Shown: positions 22,789 to 34,317 of the stretch, one piece after another
Numbering within the stretch: position 1 is the stretch's first letter
How the letters are laid out: the number at the start of each line of letters is the position of its first letter
Assembly (NCBI GenBank): GCA_947034895.1
Contig: OX344763.1
Span: 52,079,025-52,143,024, forward strand
Length of the DNA: 64,000 nt
Origin: Rhytidiadelphus loreus
Taxonomy: Eukaryota > Streptophyta > Bryopsida > Hypnales > Hylocomiaceae
Direction of reading: 5' to 3'
Position numbers and translations under genes: made by a program
Notes under the pieces: model-generated
Database searches by the model: none
Told to the model about the DNA's origin: nothing
What the model saw: only the letters and a program-made list of their open reading frames with translations

Positions 22789-25700
22789 ATGGCTTGGCTT
22801 AGAGTTGATGGTCACGACATTCCTCTTGTGTTTCCAATAGTAGACGGTGGATGCGCTAGAGTTCCTTGTCACCTTTTGCACGTCCATTTTAGATTTGTAG
22901 AAACCTCCATCTATGTCGAGGAAGAGAAAAATACGGAATTAGGGGAAGGGCTACAATCTATCCCAATTCCGAGGTCAATGGAGGATGGAACGCATTGCTG
23001 GTACCTTGGTCCTGGGAACTATAGAGCATATGGACTTCCACTCTCTATGCTAGGTACATGTACAGAAATCCAGAGTCGCCAATTTGATGGTTCTACGGTC
23101 GATATGCCGTGTAGTCCTCATGCCGTGTCACCCAGTACACCTAGAGTTTCTCTGCCAGTCCTACACATGCCTACAATACTTCCTATCGTGAAAGAGGAGA
23201 GATTAGATCCAATTATAGAGTTGTCTACCGAATCAGAAAGAGAGTCTCCCAATGTCAATGCTAAAAAGCAAAGTTCTTCTTCCCGGATTGCATCTGACGA
23301 GACAAATATTGTGAAATCACTATCTTATAAGGTCCCATGTAGAAGTCTCTCTAATTCCTCAAAGTCACTATCCTTACCTCGACAAGATGTAGTAGCGAAA
23401 GAAAGCATAATGGATTGTCTAAAGAGACTTGCCATTATGCATCATTCTCGAAACGAATTGTCGTCAGTGGATCTAAGCACCGTGAAGCACCAGCGGGTTC
23501 CATTTCTTCCACCTGTATTCAACGGGGATGTCATCTTCGAATTGCCTCCTTGTGGGTCATCTTCATCTTCATCGGGGGCCAAGAACTTAGAAGGAATGGA
23601 CAAGCGCTATGATGGACATCCGTGGTGCAAGCTAATGACCACGAACATTCACAACTCGGACAACCTCAAAATTTGTAAGTCGTACTGTGCTGGCCATCTT
23701 GCTTGTCAGAATGACAATTGTGAGTATTTAAAGAGAGCTTCAAAGCGAAACGAAACTGAGTGGAGTGGCTATACTGTGTTTCGTTTTACTGCTGGTGGGT
23801 GTCCCCCAAAAGAATGTACCCTAGTTTGCAAGGTTTGCAAGATGGTACCTACGTGTCTTGACACATGCAAAGCTAGGATATACTTTGTGTACACTGATAA
23901 CCCAGAAATGACTAGGGCCGCTATTCACTTTGGAGAGCATGGCCACCTAGTTGCTAAAGGCATGTATAGAGATTCTACTGAAATGATTTGCGGACTCATT
24001 GCGGAACAAGTGGCCAAAACACCGATGGCCACGAACTCTGCAATCACTCTCTCTGCTAGTAAAGACTTCCTGGCAAGCTACCTATTTCACGATGGAGAGG
24101 GGGAGAAAGAGATGCTGAAAGCGGAAGAAATGGAGGAGGTCATGGACCGCTTCCAATATTTGAGTAGTCCAAGTATTCACAACGTGATCTCCACTTTCCG
24201 GTCTAACAACCGAGGAGGAATAATCGACAACATTATGACCATGAAAAAGGAGTCAAAGTTTGAGTTCATACATGACAGCGTCTTCCTAGGTCAAGGTAAG
24301 GAAAAGGTATACATTTTCAAGATGCTTACTGAAGGACCAGGAAGTGGAGTCGACCTTGTAAGGCGAATGCAATCGGAAGGGGATCTGCAGAATGCGTGGT
24401 TGATGTTCGACCACGTGAAGCGCGTGAAGGAGTGGACCACAATGGCCTGCCACGTGTATGATACCGAGTACAAGAAGGTAATGACTATTGCATTGTGCGA
24501 CATGCAATCCGAAGATACTGAAGTTCAAGTACAATTTTGGCAAAGCTTAAACGCGGTCATGCATCGCCACGGAGTGGGAAACCCTAACTTTAAAGGATTT
24601 ATGGCAAACAGCGCTATGGCCAATTGGAATGCGGTCCGCATTGTCTACGGAAGTGGATCTGCCAATGTTGAAATGGAGAATCGCGAGAGGACCTATTTGT
24701 TGCATTGGAGTACCTCTCTTCACAAGCATACACAAAAATACATCAAGGAAGCATTTCAACAGCAACATATTACTTTGTGTAAGCAATACAAAAATTCAAA
24801 GAATATGGACCAAGCCGAGGTCCATTACCTTGCTATACAATCTTGGTGGTTGTCATCTGGAGCTGCCAACGAAGAAGCTCTACATCACTTACAACACTGG
24901 CTAGCTTTCTGGCATTTCCGGTATCGCTAATGGGGAGGCTTCATGGACATGGTGAGTGAATCTTGAAATTGAATTAGTAAAAGTGTTTAAGGTTGTAAGA
25001 CTCATATTCTAATTAGAAGTTGAACTTCCTTGATTTTATCTTTTATTTCTTATTTTTTTAAATTCATTGGGCCCTTTTTATTTCCGTGGTACCAAAAAAC
25101 GAGGGGTCTTTAGAACGCTATAATAACTTGCCTCGGCTCCGACGGATGTATTTCTGTTGTCACCATGACCCCCTAATTTTTGTTCTTGGATCAAAAATAT
25201 CCAATGTTGGTAGTACAGAATGTTAAATGTCACTAATTTTTTGAATAGATAAGGATTTAGAGAGTAGCAATAGCAGTCATTGCTCGTCCTTCTTCTTCTA
25301 AAACTATAGAGTGAATGAAGATAAATTATTTATAAGTTGCCAATTATTACTTTTGTGAACGTCCTTTACTAACTATTTTATGGTCCTGTTTGAAATATTT
25401 AGAAACTAAATTTGGAAGAGATGTTGGACTTGCCATCGTGCAATTTATCTGAAACGGTGCACAACAAGTGGCTACAAATGTCTGGAAAGCGAGGAAACAA
25501 CTTGTTTGACGCCACATGTGATGATAGTATCCGTGCTTGGATGCAAATGACAAACTATCGTGCATACCTGAAAGGATACGCATCGGGATCAGGGCCGTCA
25601 AAAGGGGAGCTGAGACTGAGAGCTGCTAGAAGAAGTGGAGATCCCAAAAAGATTGCAGAGGCGCTAAACACATTGCCTAGAGCAGAGGGGGTGGGAACCA

Positions 25701-26791
25701 GAGTACCATACTTGGAAGGAAAAGAAATATTTGGTAGTACAAAGAGGAAGTTGGACGTGCCCATTGGTGATGCAGGAGATTCACATAGGCCGGACAAGAT
25801 CAATTTTTCTCAACCCCGTGTGAGAACAAGGTCCAACACAAGTGTTTCTGAATCTTCTAGAGATAAAGGTAAATACCCTGTCGCAAATACTTTTGGCCAT
25901 GTTACGGTACCATTTGAAAGCGATTGCGATACATCAAAATGGAACATTGCGAGAATCAGCCACAGATCTGCCGCCAAATGTCAAGCTCAACAACAAAGAT
26001 CAAACATCAAGTGCACCAGCAAGATTGCAAAAGGGAAGAAAGGAACTCCAGCCCCTACCTACCGCGGTAGAAAAGAAGAGTATGGGAGTAAGTGACAAGT
26101 GGTGGTAGATTTTTGGTTTTGTTGGGATGACATCGAACGATGCGTGAAAGGTACAAAACGGAAATGGGTTCTCGATTGGCCGGAGGTACCAGAGGTTTGG
26201 CCTGTTTTGTCTGGAACTAACCTAAACTGAGAAGAGACATTGTTATTGCAACATGCAGGATTTCGCCTCCAAGAACGACCAATACTGTTGCCACGTCAAT
26301 TGTTCAACATATCAAAGATTTTCAAACCTGCTTTGTATGACTACCCTCCATCGAAGAACGCAGATGTGTATCCAACTGTGAGGAACAGCAGAGCCATTCG
26401 AAGGATTGCAAACGCACCTACTGCAGAACAACGGAACAAGTGGGAAAGTGCAAGTAATGTGAGAGGGCAAATTTTAGGAGTAACATTGCTCCCTTTCCCA
26501 GGCCTTGGTGCAATAGTGGAGTTAGAGACAGGGTTAGAGCCAAACAAAAATGCATATCGAGTTACAGTAGGCCAATTCCCAGCGTGCACATGTCCAGACT
26601 TTGTTAATATGGCAATTTCTGCTATTGGAGGTCGGCAGCAGTACGTGAATTGCAAACACTTGTACTATTTGTATAGGTATTTTTGCAAGATGGATGTCAA
26701 CAAAGATAATTTCATTCATGCACCAAGTTATAGCTTCAATGAGTTGAAGCTACTACTAGTTCGAGCTGGAATGATCACACTTCCAGAATAG
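22789..26791 (+). pseudogene. MULE-type transposase with WRKY-GCM1-like zinc finger and SWIM finger
   Basis: Exon 1 is 22789-24951 (donor GTGAGT) and exon 2 is 25403-26791 (acceptor TTTAG); the phase is kept. Residues about 270-392 form a Cys/His-rich domain (HLACQNDNCEYL, GYTVFRFTAGGCPPKEC, VCKVCK, HFGEHGHLVAKG) like the WRKY-GCM1 fingers of some MULEs. The transposase core has LMFDHVKRVKEWTTMACHVYD (Asp541). At residue 607 FMANSAMANW has Asn where I expect the second catalytic Asp (FMADSA). Exon 2 has a basic linker and a C-terminal SWIM finger (FPACTCPDF, then VNCKHLYYLY). In-frame stops are at 24928 TAA, 26093 TGA and 26228 TGA. All fit C-to-T change from CAA or CGA. No terminal inverted repeat was found by eye. 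The copy is dead, but the family is clear. Confidence 0.8.
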
Positions 26792-27608
26792 GCATGGACA
26801 CATGTTCCAATGTACTTCAATTGTAATGCACTCATTTTTATATATTACAATTGAAATGATTTGATGCATAATTTTTTCATTTAAATTCCATTTCCATTTC
26901 TAGTTGGGTATCCATTTTGTCCATTTTCTCCCTAATACTCTCCATTTTGAAGGTCCACTTTTATTCTTCATTATGGCCCTCCATTGCCCTCCTTTTCTTC
27001 ATTTGTCTTTTGAGATCCAAGCCATGTTTTACATTTTTTTCATTTTTTTTTCTACAAGGTCTCCCAGAATATCAAAATTGGCCAATCCATTACCCTAATG
27101 AAACCCATAAAATGCACCTTTTAGTTATTTTTAAATCCAATAAGAAGAGATGAAGGAATGCACTTGAAGATGACAGTAACATGCCTACCACTATGATTTA
27201 AAATAATCATGTCACCCTACCAATCTATGCAATAATGATAAACATATGACTGTATTTGTATGATGATGACATTGATTTGAATTCAGTAGCAATTTACCAT
27301 GTTAAAACTACATGGCCAATGGAAAGCTCCAATCACAATTAATTATAATGGCCCAATGAATGCACTTAATTGTGATAGTCGACTTCCCATTGGTTTTGTA
27401 GATGTATGTTGATTTGAACTCAGTCCTTTTATAGCATCTCATGTAGCCAACCCCAACCGGTATGGGATATGTTGCACGCAACAATGCTAGTACGTGACTA
27501 CGTGAGCGACAAGTGCTTATGAGTGCTAACAATGTAGAAGTCCAATGTTCTAAGTCCCTATCCATCTGTCCCAAAATGATTGGCATTTTGGAACATGCCA
27601 CTACAAGA
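26792..27608. other. Spacer after the MULE gene
   Basis: AT-rich with T-rich tracts near 27020-27060. No supported gene. Confidence 0.4.
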
Positions 27609-27905
27609 CCGTTCAGACCCTAAACCCTCAAACCTTAGCGTCAATGAGAAATGACTCCCACCCTCAACTTGACCCCTCATTTCTTTTTCTATTTTTTTGG
27701 ACAACACTGCGGGCACCAATCCACTTTTCTATTTTTTGGGGATGCTAAGGTTTCCCCTAAACCTTAGCCTCAATTAGAAATGACTTCCAATGTCAAAATG
27801 ACCCTCATCCTTTTCCTATATTTTTCCCTTAACCGCCGTGGTCACCAACACACTTCTCCATTTTATTGGGAGCTCAAATTACCCTAAATATTAGCCTCCA
27901 TACAA
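27609..27905. repeat. Direct repeat of about 150 bp, two copies
   Basis: CCTAAACCYT(C)..CCTTAGC.TCAAT.AGAAATGACT begins near 27617 and again near 27760. Each copy ends with a CACTTYTC.ATTTT.TTGGG stretch, and a third start follows near 27890. Confidence 0.6.
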
Positions 27906-28084
27906 AATGACTGTCGGTCTCACTATTTGGTGGATTATTTGTACTACAAAGAATTCGAACACCATATAAAATATTTATTGATCCACGGTAATAGGATACA
28001 CGATTATAGGTTCCAAATTTACCAGTAATAGCAAAAAAAATTCAACTTCTTGATTTTTTTGGTGTAAAAATGGGAATTTTTTTG

Positions 28085-28180
28085 TTCTAGGCTCTAGGCT
28101 CACAGGCTCCAGGCTCCACGCTCACAGGCTCACGGCTCCAAGCTCGCACGCTAGCATCGTTGTAGCCAGGTCATGTGTTT
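28085..28180 (-). repeat. AGGCTCACAGGCTC minisatellite
   Basis: Tandem AGGCTC words end in GCTCGCACGCTAGC and GTAGCCAGG. In reverse complement they match the element at 11820-11910, including the AT-rich flank. Confidence 0.6.
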
Positions 28181-29039
28181 CGGGGCGCATGGGATGCCAA
28201 ACTTTGGATGCTTGACCACGAATAAAGGTCCCATTATTTTTGGATAGTGCGGAATTCAATGTAGGTTCATAGTGAATCTGTCTTTAGACAAGACAATGGC
28301 GGAAGGTTATGGGTTGTTGCGTACAATGTGTACACTCAGGTAGGACTTGAGAGTGGCAATGGAAGTCTCTAAACAAAGAACACTAGTTTCCAGAGTTGTT
28401 GTTTTTTAACATAGAAACCAATATTTGCGAATATGATGCAGATGTAAGTCTACAATCATTTTTTATGTTTACAAGATGCAAATATTGTAGAAACTTCAAA
28501 TTCATGGCCTTAAAAAGCGTCTAACTGTGAAACTATATAAGTAGTTGTCAAAGTTTTCCCATGTATAAGATGGTATGGAGTGTACCGATTGGTACATAAA
28601 GTAAGAAAACGTTGCAAAAATCTCGGAGTGCACATTAAGTGAATGGCGCCGCTGTCAGACCATTCCAGCCTGCACTCACCAAAAGAAGGGAAAAGGCAGG
28701 ATTCCAAGAATAAAATCATAAATTTAGATCGTCACCGTCATTGGATCCTCTTAGTTGTTAAATCGAGTACCAGTACACGAGTGACACACCAAAAATTTTC
28801 AATTCTTTTAAAATGCCGCACGTAAAGATTGTACCTCGGGTTCAAACAGAAAATTTTGGCAAATGAAAGGCCCACCAATCTACCAAAAATCCGCACGATG
28901 TAGGTAGTGGTTGCTCCGTTGTAATGTCAATTTGACTTCCTTGAACATAAAAAATGGACTAAGAACCAAATAAAATTTACTTTGGAAATCCTTTTAATGC
29001 ACATGAGTAGCCATCTCAAGAGCTACAATGGCAGATACA
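28181..29039. other. Spacer, nothing recognised
   Basis: No motif-bearing frame seen on either strand. Confidence 0.35.
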
Positions 29040-29130
29040 CCAAATGGACAATAATAACAGAGTACAAAATTGTACAAAAGGTACAGAATTTTATAAAAAG
29101 TATCTCTTAGTACTTACAAAAAGTAAAGTT
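29040..29130 (-). repeat. Transposon-type 3' end downstream of a B3 exon
   Basis: The reverse complement carries GTACTAAGAGATACTTTTTATAAAAT and GTACAATTTTGTACT. It matches the 3' ends at 3040 and 3310 and lies about 80 bp after the stop of the B3 exon at 29209. Confidence 0.55.
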
Positions 29131-29208
29131 CCAGATGCACAACTTCCAAACTGTGGCTTCTATGCTAAGGTAGAGGAATTTTCCAATTTTCTCCAAGTAC
29201 AATGGAGG

Positions 29209-29511
29209 TCAGGAGGTATCACCACCCTTATCAAACTTGCACGTTGGACCTTTTAGAACACTGATTTCAAAACCGCACCCCCCCAAGCGTTGAATCGTAA
29301 CCCGGTCGCCAACCTGAATGCTATGGACCAAACAGAAACTTTTCCATCCTTCGTCAAACTTAGTTGACAATGTCCTTCTCTTCTTGGTGTAATAAATATT
29401 GACATGGATCCATAATGCGTATTGTTTCCCAACGTAATGAAGCTGGACAAGTCCCATGAAATCTTGTTGGAAGTCAATACGAAATTTGTGGAAGAACCAT
29501 GCAGGGACTTG
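29209..29511 (-). CDS. B3 DNA-binding domain exon (terminal exon)
   Basis: The acceptor TTGCCTTAG is followed by 100 codons ending in TGA. The sequence starts QVPAWFFHKFRIDFQQDF and continues LHYVGKQYALWIHVNIYY, TLSTKFDEGWKSFCLVHSI, QVGDRVTIQRL and FEISVL. This matches the plant B3 fold in order: P..F, then W.V, L..GW..F...H.I..GD, and F.V.V. B3 domains bind DNA in the nucleus of plants (REM, ARF, LAV families). The upstream exons are not identified; a second B3 exon lies at 31779-32055 on the same strand. A transposon 3' end follows directly. Either a REM-like gene was hit by transposons, or the element carries B3 domains. Confidence in the domain is high, in the gene model low. Confidence 0.75.
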   Translation of the reverse strand, partial: QVPAWFFHKFRIDFQQDFMGLVQLHYVGKQYALWIHVNIYYTKKRRTLSTKFDEGWKSFCLVHSIQVGDRVTIQRLGGCGFEISVLKGPTCKFDKGGDTS

Positions 29512-29526
29512 CTAAGGCAATCACAC

Positions 29527-30371
29527 AGCAACATGTCCAATAATATAAGCACATATATATTACATACAATGAAACATCACGTTCAGGACTGGAGTAGACC
29601 CGGCAATCACCGCACAAATCCACATGAACTCTCACAAATTATCATAACATAAAGCAAACAAGGAAAAACCCATCGAAATGGACAAGACATAAAGCAAACA
29701 AGGAAAAACCCACCAAAATGGACAAGACGGGAACCGAACACTAATTGCACTGTGAATGAAACTGCATAGATTGTTCACATATTGATCGATTGTAAGATGA
29801 TTGGCTGTACAAGCAAATACACTAAGACCCAAAATGCTTACCAAATTCTACATGGACGACTTCTTCAGGTACATCTGGAAGAACTTCCGGCTACACGGCT
29901 TCCTCAGCGATGTCTGGACAGGCCTGGCAGTCACTTTGCTCATTGCCATGGCAGTGGCTCTACAATGTACCTCGCCGAAAGCATGCATTGGCCCAAAAAA
30001 TGCAAAAAGAGACTTCTCCTCTTGGGAGGAGATGGCCATTTGTATTACTCCTTTAGTTGTGGATGATACGTAAGGACCCTAAACCCCCAATCATTCTAAT
30101 GATTATTCCATGAGGAAAAATGTAGTACACCACCCTAAAACCTCAACTCACACTAGTGTGTGGGATGATGATAATTCAAATTGAACTTTGCCAATGTGAG
30201 CTTTAGGGTTCAGTAGTCACAAAGGCAAGTAAGTACTTATCATAATACTAACCATACAAAGAAGGTGCATATTGTGTACAATTACAAATACATATTTTCA
30301 AGTACATACTGTACAAAATAAGAACATTGGATGATCCACTGAAGCGTTGGCGGCTATAGATGCCCACCTGA
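29527..30371. other. Spacer, no supported gene
   Basis: A tandem ACATAAAGCAAACAAGGAAA duplication lies at 29648-29715. A 90-codon open stretch (29801-30073, +) with one hydrophobic run (VTLLIAMAVALQC) has no family or splice support. Confidence 0.35.
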
Positions 30372-30475
30372 ACAACCACCGAATACCTGGCATACCAAAA
30401 ATTGTACACGTTGTAATGTTGGTTGTTGGTTGTACATCGGGCCAGGGGCGACCGTAGTGTGCGATCACCCTAATG
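30372..30475. repeat. Dispersed 100-bp repeat (copy 1)
   Basis: Shares GGCATACCAAAA, TTGGTTGTACATCGGGC, GGGGCGACCGTAG and GTGCGATCACC, in order and spacing, with 50995-51095. In minus-strand translation both give VIA.YGRP. Confidence 0.6.
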
Positions 30476-30546
30476 TACACTAATTAGTACATTTCAAAAC
30501 TATATAGTACATATTCAAACCATTGCTATCCGCAATTGAGTTGTAC

Positions 30547-31110
30547 CTGACTTTCTAGTAAATAGTGGGTGTAATGTTTGTCATACGTATTCACACTCTT
30601 CCATTTTTGTACAATTTCCTTTCTGTTGGGGCTGACGCGGGTCTCCTCTGTCCACCACTTTGTCACAAGGTCCTTCGTTTCATTAGGCAGCCCTGGCCTC
30701 TTTTTTCGTCTTGCAAGTGCAAAAGGTTTATCAAGAAGATGCACAGTACTTCGACGAGTTATAGCCACCCTCAAATTGGTTGGGTGCACTTTTAAAACCC
30801 GTCAGAAAGCTTCGGTGCTTGTCACAATAGTAGAAATAGCGGCGTCCAAAAGAACAGCTTTTCTAGCAAGCATGTCTGCTGATTGAACTCCTTTTAAAGC
30901 GTCCAGCTTAAGTTGATAGTTTTTTAAGAATTCAAATTGAACTTTTGCATCTTGTCCACGAGGATAATACTAAGGAAGAAAAAGAAAAACACCTTCATAC
31001 ACTCTATAATCTTCAACCTAGAATTAGTGTTGAACAAGTGTAGTCGTACAAAAGGAAAAATACGAAGTGATGCATTGTTGAACAAGTGCCGAGTTACGAA
31101 ATAGAGGGTT
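30547..31110 (-). pseudogene. N-terminal exon of the DDE-type transposon (copy 2)
   Basis: The exon ends at 30547 with donor GTACAA after LLESQ, exactly as in copy 1. Shared peptides include LLDAAI, KVHPTNLRVAI, KWWTEETRVSPNRKEIVQK and THYLLESQ. Stops include TGA at 30802-30804, where copy 1 has TCA (Ser), and a TAG in LP-*-YYPRGQD, where copy 1 has GAG. Upstream (31010-31110) is the GTTCAACAATGCATCAC sequence also seen at 4123. The remaining exons are not found next to it, so this is a fragment. Confidence 0.7.
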
Positions 31111-31219
31111 AGACATAGCGAGGAAGTTCAACTACTGCAGAATAGGATAAAAATAAGGACCTTAGACTGGGCACTTAAACTAGAAGCCCACTTGAACTAG
31201 AACCTTTCTACACCAAACA

Positions 31220-31465
31220 ACAAAGCAAATGAAGCATCAAACACCAAAGCAAAAATCGACGTAGTTTAAATGAGACAAAGTGAGAAGGTAAGAAAGTTGT
31301 TATCCTTGACGCCCCCAATTCACAAAAAAACTTGACAAGAACAAAACAAATGAAACACCAAACACAAAAGCAAACACCGATGCAATTGAAATGAGCCAAA
31401 ATGAGAAGGCAATGAAGTTGTTGGCTGCAATGCCCCCAATTCACGGTAAAACCTGACAGGAATAT
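31220..31465. repeat. 121-bp direct repeat, two copies
   Basis: CAAATGAARCAYCAAACAC begins at 31226 and 31347. Both copies end in GCCCCCAATTCAC. Confidence 0.7.
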
Positions 31466-31569
31466 GGTCCATCCACGAGAAAGCGACGACAACGATGTAA
31501 AAGCGACAGCCAATGGATACCGTTACAACGCCATCTAAAAGTACGCCCATCGACAAAAATAAATGAGTA

Positions 31570-31660
31570 CAAATTGGTACAAAGAATATATAGTTGGACA
31601 AAAAGTATCTATTAATACATACAAAAGAAAAGTTTAATGCACATTTTCCGGATTGTGCAA
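31570..31660 (-). repeat. Transposon-type 3' end downstream of the other B3 exon
   Basis: The reverse complement has a TGTATTAATAGATACTTTTTG core with GTACCAATTTGTACT, related to 3040-3115 and 29040-29130. It lies about 120 bp after the stop of the B3 exon at 31779. Confidence 0.5.
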
Positions 31661-31778
31661 AGCAAAATTACGCGTAGTAGCGGCATAGCCTACATGTAGG
31701 CTTTAATTTATGTTTATGTTGTTTCATTCATAGAGTACTACGACGGTTCCCCCCAACTAGCTAAATCCTCATATATAA

Positions 31779-32055
31779 CTACATCAAGTGTATCTGAGCT
31801 AGAGTTTTTTTCAACACTAACATCATACAAGCACTGTCGAGGCGAGTAAACGCGATTCGATCACCCTCTACAAATTTGTGGTAGTTGACATAGTCTTTCC
31901 ACCCTTTGCCCAACAGGACTTGTGACTGTCTATATTTGAATGTATTTGTTCTTGTTCTAACTTTCCACCAATATTCCTTGGTCACGCCATGAAGGAGTAC
32001 ATGATTTTCAAAATCATCTTTGTACTTCTGCACAAAGCATGATGGCACAGTCTGT
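31779..32055 (-). CDS. B3 DNA-binding domain exon (terminal exon)
   Basis: The acceptor TTTGTATAG is followed by an open frame to the stop at 31779. It reads QTVPSCFVQKYKDDFENHV, LLHGVTKEYWWKVRTR, QVLLGKGWKDYVNYHKFV, EGDRIAFTRLD and MLVLKK. The VP..F, W.V, L..GW..YV..H...EGD and hydrophobic final strand define a B3 domain. The frame stays open upstream to 32285 (MSSVVAAKIASDKNY); part of that may be an earlier exon with a donor near 32138. The relation to the B3 exon at 29209-29511 is unclear: it could be one two-B3 gene interrupted by a transposon fragment, or two transposon-borne copies. Confidence 0.72.
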
Positions 32056-32289
32056 CTATACAAACCAAATATGAGAGATAAGTAGAAACATGAAAGGTTG
32101 AAAAATGTATGATTCATAATGGATAAGTTACACACCATTACAGACATTGTGGTCTTTGTCAAGGTCTTCCGGAAGGTGTTGTTTGCCAGTCCTCCATTCG
32201 ACACAAGGTTTGCACTGGAACTCATCTTTCGATGAAGAAAATAATTTTTGTCAGAAGCAATCTTAGCAGCAACCACACTGGACATGAAA

Positions 32290-33041
32290 TAACACTAAAG
32301 AATAACAATTTTTCACTATCCATGTCGTCAAAGTGAACTACAAATCTAAATTGCTGAAAAAGCGCCATAATAGCAACTACATTAGAAACAAAATAATCCT
32401 AAAAGAATAACAATTATTCAATGGACATGTTATCGGAGTGAACTACAAACCTAGCCTCCAAACAAAGCACCTAAAACTTACAATTTCTACTCGCAGCAAG
32501 CACGGATGGAAGCCAACGCCTGAATATTGGAAGAATCAACATGAAACTTTGATTGCTCTAACAAAAAGGTGGGTGCTCTCTATTTTCTTATACCCTATAG
32601 TTTACTTGATGTGTGAGGATGCCGAAGGCTATTGACTAGATGTACTCAATTAGCGTTAATTAGTACTCATTGTACAAGATGGTAGATTGATGTACACATT
32701 GCGGAAACGAATCATATTAGAGTGTGCCGACGTAAGTTTTGGGTTTGAGCGTGTAAATGTAAGTTTTGGGTTTCAGTATTTAAATTGACGATCATGGATT
32801 AAAATTTGTGAGTATTATAAAGTACTTGTAGTATTAATTAGTACTCACTAAACAAGAAACACTTACTTATGTTGGAAGTTATAAAAAATTATGTGAAAAG
32901 ATCCTATTGCACAATAGGACCACAAGGTGTATTACAAATAAATTCAATGTAATTTAAAACCAAATACAACAGATTAGTATATTTAGTCCAGAGTGTACAG
33001 AAGAAGTACACGGAAACTTTGAATCTTAGTCTCCATAATCG
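32290..33041. other. Spacer, no supported gene
   Basis: AT-rich with a duplicated AAGTTTTGGGTTTSAG phrase near 32725 and 32760. Nothing coding was recognised. Confidence 0.35.
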
Positions 33042-33515
33042 CTAATCCTCTTCCTGCCTAAACCTATGTAAGCCGACCCTAATAGTATCGAGATTGTCAC
33101 CACTTATTTCATATGTAACCTCTCCACCTTTGTGCTTCTTTGGTTTTGGAATCATTGCAAATTTTCCATGCACCACAAGATGTGTGTCGATATGGGTTGG
33201 TTGGAAGTTGCTGATAAATACATACCCATTATTCCATTTTTGATAGTAAGTGCCTTGTATGATTAAGTTTCCCACTTCAAACTCAGGACCCCATGCGCAT
33301 TTAAAGTCGCGATCAACCTCATACTTCCCCTTGCTACACTGTAAAGCATAAAACTCCACTCCCTCGTTATTGCCCTCTATAGTAGGGACAACAAAGTTGT
33401 CACTTGGCTGAATCAGATCGCCGAATCCCTCGCCTTATATGGCCTCCTTCCAATCCTCGTCATCTTGAATGTCATAGTTTGTCATGCGGTCAGCAACTTC
33501 TTGGAAGGCCATATT
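33042..33515 (-). pseudogene. C-terminal domain of the DDE-type transposon protein (copy 3)
   Basis: Peptides match the end of copy 1: DRMTNYDIQDDEDW, GFGDLI, KCAWGPEFE, TYYQKWNNGYV, HLVVHGKFAMI and GLHRFRQEED before the stop. A TAA interrupts the frame at about 33434 (EAI-*-GEGFGD). The fragment begins abruptly near 33515 at a GGCCATATTCATTAAATTGAGACAAT stretch that also occurs, in the opposite relation, at about 50425-50450. This suggests a rearrangement breakpoint or another repeat's end. Confidence 0.7.
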
Positions 33516-34296
33516 CATTAAATTGAGACAATGTGGATTCTCATTTTAATCATCTTCCTAAATTTAGTATGTAGAAGAGTCCATTAAATTGAGACAATTC
33601 AAAAAATTGAGACCATAAACTGCTTGAAGAATAAAGAATTTGTACAAGTATAAGAAATTGGAGGAAAAAAATAGTAGTGAAGGACGTTGAAAGGAGGGAT
33701 TTTGGATGGGAAACTAGAACCATTTATAATAAGTGCTTAACTAAAATATCTAAGTAAATAGTTTGACATATAGTGAGGTAGAGATTTTTGAAATCATCCA
33801 TGATAGAATACATTTGTACACCTAGCCTGATCAAAAACTACAATGTCAAAGTAAATAATTTGACATATGCTTAGATAGAGAAGTTCATAATTACTTTGTA
33901 TAGAAAACATTAGTACTCATCGTGTTCCAAAACAAATGTCATAGACAATAGAATTCCAATGAAGAACTTACAAAATACATAGTACCATACAAGAAATATA
34001 AATAAAAATATATTATATTATACAACATCTATAACATCAAATTCTAAAATAATTTAAAAAAGAACAAAACAATGAACTAAAAGAATAAAAAAACTAAATC
34101 TATTTCATCTTCTCCACCTATTTTTCTCTAACAACTTTTTATTATATTTCTTTGTACCCTAATCAAAGAAATTATCCATATTTACAACTCTTTATAATTT
34201 ATTTTTTTCCATATTTTTTTGTCATCCTTCCTACAGTTAAGAAAATAACGTACAAACTCGCAAAACTCCTAATGATTTCCTATGCCTACAAACAAT
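33516..34296. other. AT-rich spacer
   Basis: No gene seen; TTTTTT and AAAATA tracts dominate from about 33940. Confidence 0.4.
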
Positions 34297-34317
34297 TCAT
34301 CTTCACTCCGAAGATAC
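34297..34317. repeat. 21-bp palindrome, degenerate, at the 3' end of the transposase gene
   Basis: TCATCTTCA-CTC-CGAAGATAC fits the TTATCYTCG-N3-CGARGATAA family. It overlaps the TGA stop codon of the minus-strand transposase-like gene. Confidence 0.55.

Noticed and set aside
29801..30073. 90-codon ORF with one hydrophobic run
   Set aside because: A single short run in an isolated frame is weak evidence for a membrane protein.
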